This document shows, piece after piece, positions 3,625-5,919 of a stretch of 5,919 bases of DNA. This stretch comes from an uncultured euryarchaeote (GTDB lineage Archaea > Thermoplasmatota > Poseidoniia > Poseidoniales > Poseidoniaceae). Numbering within the stretch: position 1 is the stretch's first letter; each line of letters starts with the position of its first letter. A model generated the notes under the pieces. The model made no database searches, had not been told where the DNA came from, and saw only the letters and a program-made list of their open reading frames with translations. The translations under genes were made by a program, and so were the position numbers. The stretch lies in NCBI GenBank assembly GCA_937881505.1, contig CALGEM010000197.1, positions 1 through 5,919 on the forward strand, in the 5' to 3' direction.

Positions 3625-5919
3625 ATGTCAAACCTTCTCAATAAACGCTTGGCGAGGAGCCTTTGGCGAACCAAACTTCGCCTTTTGGCCGTCGTTTTGA
3701 TGGTCTCGGTTGGTGTTTTTGCGGGCATCACTTTTGGCGGTTATTCGCACAATGTTGAGGGCATGTACGAGACGCTTCAAGGCGATGACGAGGAAGGTGC
3801 TAACCTCGCGGATTTGTGGATTGACAACCGCAGCGCTTCATGGTCAGCCGAGGACGTCAGTACGTTCTGTAATGCATTGGAGACATCGTGGCCTTCAACC
3901 ATCGCAGCCCTCGACTCTTGTGAAGGACGGACCATCGTTCAAGGCACCATGTTCCACACCAACGATACGGGGACGCACATCATCAATTCCCTCTGGCACG
4001 GCATTCCCGATGACGCCAACGCCGACAAAGTTTGGATGCCGGACGGCCACACCGAAGGAAGGGTGGCATCGAGTGCTGATGAAATCGTCATTGACGCTCA
4101 CGTCGTTGAAGCCCTTGATTTGTCCCTTGGAGACACCGTGGTCATCGGGGCCGGAAGTGCCTCTGCAGAGTTCACCATCGTCGGCATCGGCTACCATCCA
4201 CTTCACGTCTTCATGGCCCCAGAAGGCTCGCTCTTCCCACCCGAAGCGGGCCAATACGTCGTCGGTTATGTCTCCGACAGCGGCATGGCACGCTTGACCA
4301 ACACTTCTCTTGGCGATAGCAACACCCTTCTTTTGGACGTTGAGGGCTCGCCCTCCTTTGACCTCCCCGATACCGAAGCCTACGAAGGCGATGAAATCGA
4401 TGCGGTCAAAGCCCTCGTTTCTGACGCCCTTGGCGTCGCTGAATTGGACGGCCGTGTAAGGGATAGAGGACAAAACGAGCCTGTTGAAATCATGCGCCAA
4501 GACCTCGAAAGTGCGAAGCGTTCCAGTGTGCCATTCACCGTCATGATTGCGGCCATCGCCTCCATCACCATCGTGCTCAGCCTGCAACGGCTCGTCCAAA
4601 GCCAGGCGAAGGAAATCGCCGTTCTGCGAACCCTTGGTGTGAATCGAACCTCGCTGATGACAGGATACCTCATCGCTCCCCTCGCCATCGGTGCAGTGGG
4701 TTGTGGCCTTGGCGCCATGATGGGCCCGTGGGGTGTCAACGGCATGCTGGATTTCTACGAAGGCATTGTCGGCTTGCCCATCACCGAACGCGAAGTACCG
4801 TTGTCCTTGTACACCAGCATCATGATCCCCACCATGCTGGTCGTGTTCCTCTCTGGAGCTTTTCCCGCTTGGAAGTCCAGCCGCCTCGACCCGCTTGAAG
4901 TGTTGAGTGGCCAAAACCAAGTGCGAGTGGGTTCCAACCTCTTGCGTCGCCTGACCTCATGGATGCCCACCACGTTGGGTCTGTCCATTCGTTCCAGCGT
5001 TCGCAAACCCGTCCGATTGTTCATGACCTTCCTCGCTGTTGGCATTTCCTTGATGCTCTTTGGTTCGGTGCAAATGATGTCAGCAGGTATCGAAGACACC
5101 ATCGTCGGTGGGCTTGAGGACCAGCAATCGTGGGACGCCCAAGTCTACATCAGTCAAGGCGGAGAAGCCGAAGTCATCGCATGGGCTGAGGAACGCGGTG
5201 CCACCTACGAGCCCATCATCGAAATGCCACTCGGGTCCGTGGAAGATGCGGATGGCTTGGAGCGCGTGTTTACCTTGGTCGGCTTTGATTCCTTTGAGGA
5301 GGGGATGCGGAGCGTCAATGTCATCGAGGGGGAGCAACCCCTACCAAGTGATGGTGCCAGTCAAGTCATGCTCGACGAAGGCGCCATGGTTTTCTTGGGA
5401 TGGACTGTCGGTGAGAAACACACCGTCCTTGTGAACGGCGCCGAACACGATGTCAACGTTGTTGGCGTAACCCGAGGAGAATTGGCTCGAACCATGTACT
5501 TCCTTCGTGCTGACCTTGGTGAAGCCTTGGGCGTCGATGCGACCTCGATGTACCTCACGTTGCCTGAGGGTGTTGAAGTCGATGCTTCCCTCGCTGAGAT
5601 CTCCATGGGTGTGGTCGAACGCCAGACGCTCATTGACGGCATGAACAGCCTCATTGAACAACAAACGCAAATCTTCCAGGCCATGATGTATCTCGGACTC
5701 ATGTTTACCATCGCTGTCATGTTCAACACGATGATCATGAACGTCGCCGAGCGAGATTTCGAACTCGCCACCCTCCGTGTTTTAGGCGCCTCAACCCGGA
5801 GTTTAGGATTCATGCTCCTGTTTGAGAGCCTCCTCATCGGAATCATCGGTGGGCTGGTGGGTGTGGCCTTTGCTTACGGTGGGGCCGTCGGTTTGGCTGC
5901 TTCATTCTCTTCCTGGCAG
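3625..5919 (+). CDS. ABC transporter permease with two tandem FtsX modules (partial, 3' end cut)
   Basis: The frame is open for 765 codons from ATG 3625 to the window edge, without a stop. It contains two successive modules of the MacB/LolC/FtsX kind. Module 1: membrane segment about 18-40; large outside domain about 41-299 (MacB_PCD-like, with EIVIDAHVVEALDLSLGDTV and FTIVGIG); then three membrane segments about 300-324, 343-369 and 394-416, with the coupling motif EIAVLRTLGV (330-339) and ending PAWKSSRLDPLEVL (414-427). Module 2: membrane segment about 463-485; outside domain about 486-680; segments about 683-707 and 726-758, with the matching motif ERDFELATLRVLGAS (709-723). The last segment and C-terminus are missing. 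The protein couples ATP hydrolysis by the upstream ATPase to movement in its outside domains. Family members export or extract lipids, lipoproteins or peptides, or act as mechanotransmitters; the substrate here cannot be inferred. Two cysteines (82 and 99) occur in the first outside domain. Confidence 0.93.
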   Translation, partial: MSNLLNKRLARSLWRTKLRLLAVVLMVSVGVFAGITFGGYSHNVEGMYETLQGDDEEGANLADLWIDNRSASWSAEDVSTFCNALETSWPSTIAALDSCEGRTIVQGTMFHTNDTGTHIINSLWHGIPDDANADKVWMPDGHTEGRVASSADEIVIDAHVVEALDLSLGDTVVIGAGSASAEFTIVGIGYHPLHVFMAPEGSLFPPEAGQYVVGYVSDSGMARLTNTSLGDSNTLLLDVEGSPSFDLPDTEAYEGDEIDAVKALVSDALGVAELDGRVRDRGQNEPVEIMRQDLESAKRSSVPFTVMIAAIASITIVLSLQRLVQSQAKEIAVLRTLGVNRTSLMTGYLIAPLAIGAVGCGLGAMMGPWGVNGMLDFYEGIVGLPITEREVPLSLYTSIMIPTMLVVFLSGAFPAWKSSRLDPLEVLSGQNQVRVGSNLLRRLTSWMPTTLGLSIRSSVRKPVRLFMTFLAVGISLMLFGSVQMMSAGIEDTIVGGLEDQQSWDAQVYISQGGEAEVIAWAEERGATYEPIIEMPLGSVEDADGLERVFTLVGFDSFEEGMRSVNVIEGEQPLPSDGASQVMLDEGAMVFLGWTVGEKHTVLVNGAEHDVNVVGVTRGELARTMYFLRADLGEALGVDATSMYLTLPEGVEVDASLAEISMGVVERQTLIDGMNSLIEQQTQIFQAMMYLGLMFTIAVMFNTMIMNVAERDFELATLRVLGASTRSLGFMLLFESLLIGIIGGLVGVAFAYGGAVGLAASFSSWQ

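Noticed and set aside
3895..4920. Long minus-strand open frame of 341 codons
   Set aside because: It is antisense to the permease, whose frame has membrane segments and FtsX motifs. The antisense product is rich in His, Gly and Asp with no fold-like pattern.
5361..5846. Minus-strand open frame of 161 codons, plus others on that strand in 3213-5670
   Set aside because: They are shadows of the ATPase and permease coding frames; composition is dominated by Ser, Arg, Met and Thr and lacks recognisable structure.

Overview
The window most likely comes from an archaeon. It carries a replication factor C small subunit of archaeal/eukaryotic type, and an elongator tRNA-Met interrupted at position 37/38 by an intron that folds into a canonical bulge-helix-bulge. 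TATA-like and weak Shine-Dalgarno signals fit archaeal gene starts. The moderate GC content, the secreted protein resembling DNRLRE-type repeats and the tandem FtsX-type permease would suit a marine planktonic euryarchaeon such as Candidatus Poseidoniales (Marine Group II). That assignment is inference from gene style, not something the sequence proves.

Layout. (1) 1-358, minus strand: the N-terminus of a secreted or surface protein that runs off the left edge. (2) 359-507: a divergent promoter region with a shared TATA-like element, a small dyad and a possible 27-codon leader ORF that overlaps the next start codon as ATGA. (3) 508-1464, plus: rfcS, the clamp-loader small subunit, complete. 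(4) 1465-1529: nothing recognisable. (5) 1530-1706, plus: a possible 58-residue protein whose end overlaps the convergent gene. (6) 1695-2603, minus: an unrecognised membrane protein with a basic N-terminus, three membrane segments and a C-terminal beta-rich outside domain; a 14-bp dyad lies just upstream of its start. (7) 2604-2725: a divergent spacer with no gene. (8) 2726-2856, plus: intron-containing elongator tRNA-Met with encoded CCA. (9) 2857-2916: a short AT-richer spacer. (10) 2917-3615 and 3625-5919, plus: a two-gene ABC operon of LolD/MacB-type ATPase and a large permease with duplicated FtsX modules, cut by the right edge.

How the genes relate. The ATPase and permease clearly form one unit: 9 nt separate them, and a ribosome binding site overlaps the upstream stop codon. 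The permease supplies two complete membrane halves on one chain, so an ATPase homodimer would suffice to drive it. The class is associated with moving substrates out of the membrane or with mechanotransmission across it. The substrate cannot be read from this sequence. The replication gene, the tRNA and the two envelope proteins look like ordinary unrelated neighbours. There are no mobile elements, CRISPR arrays or obviously broken genes.
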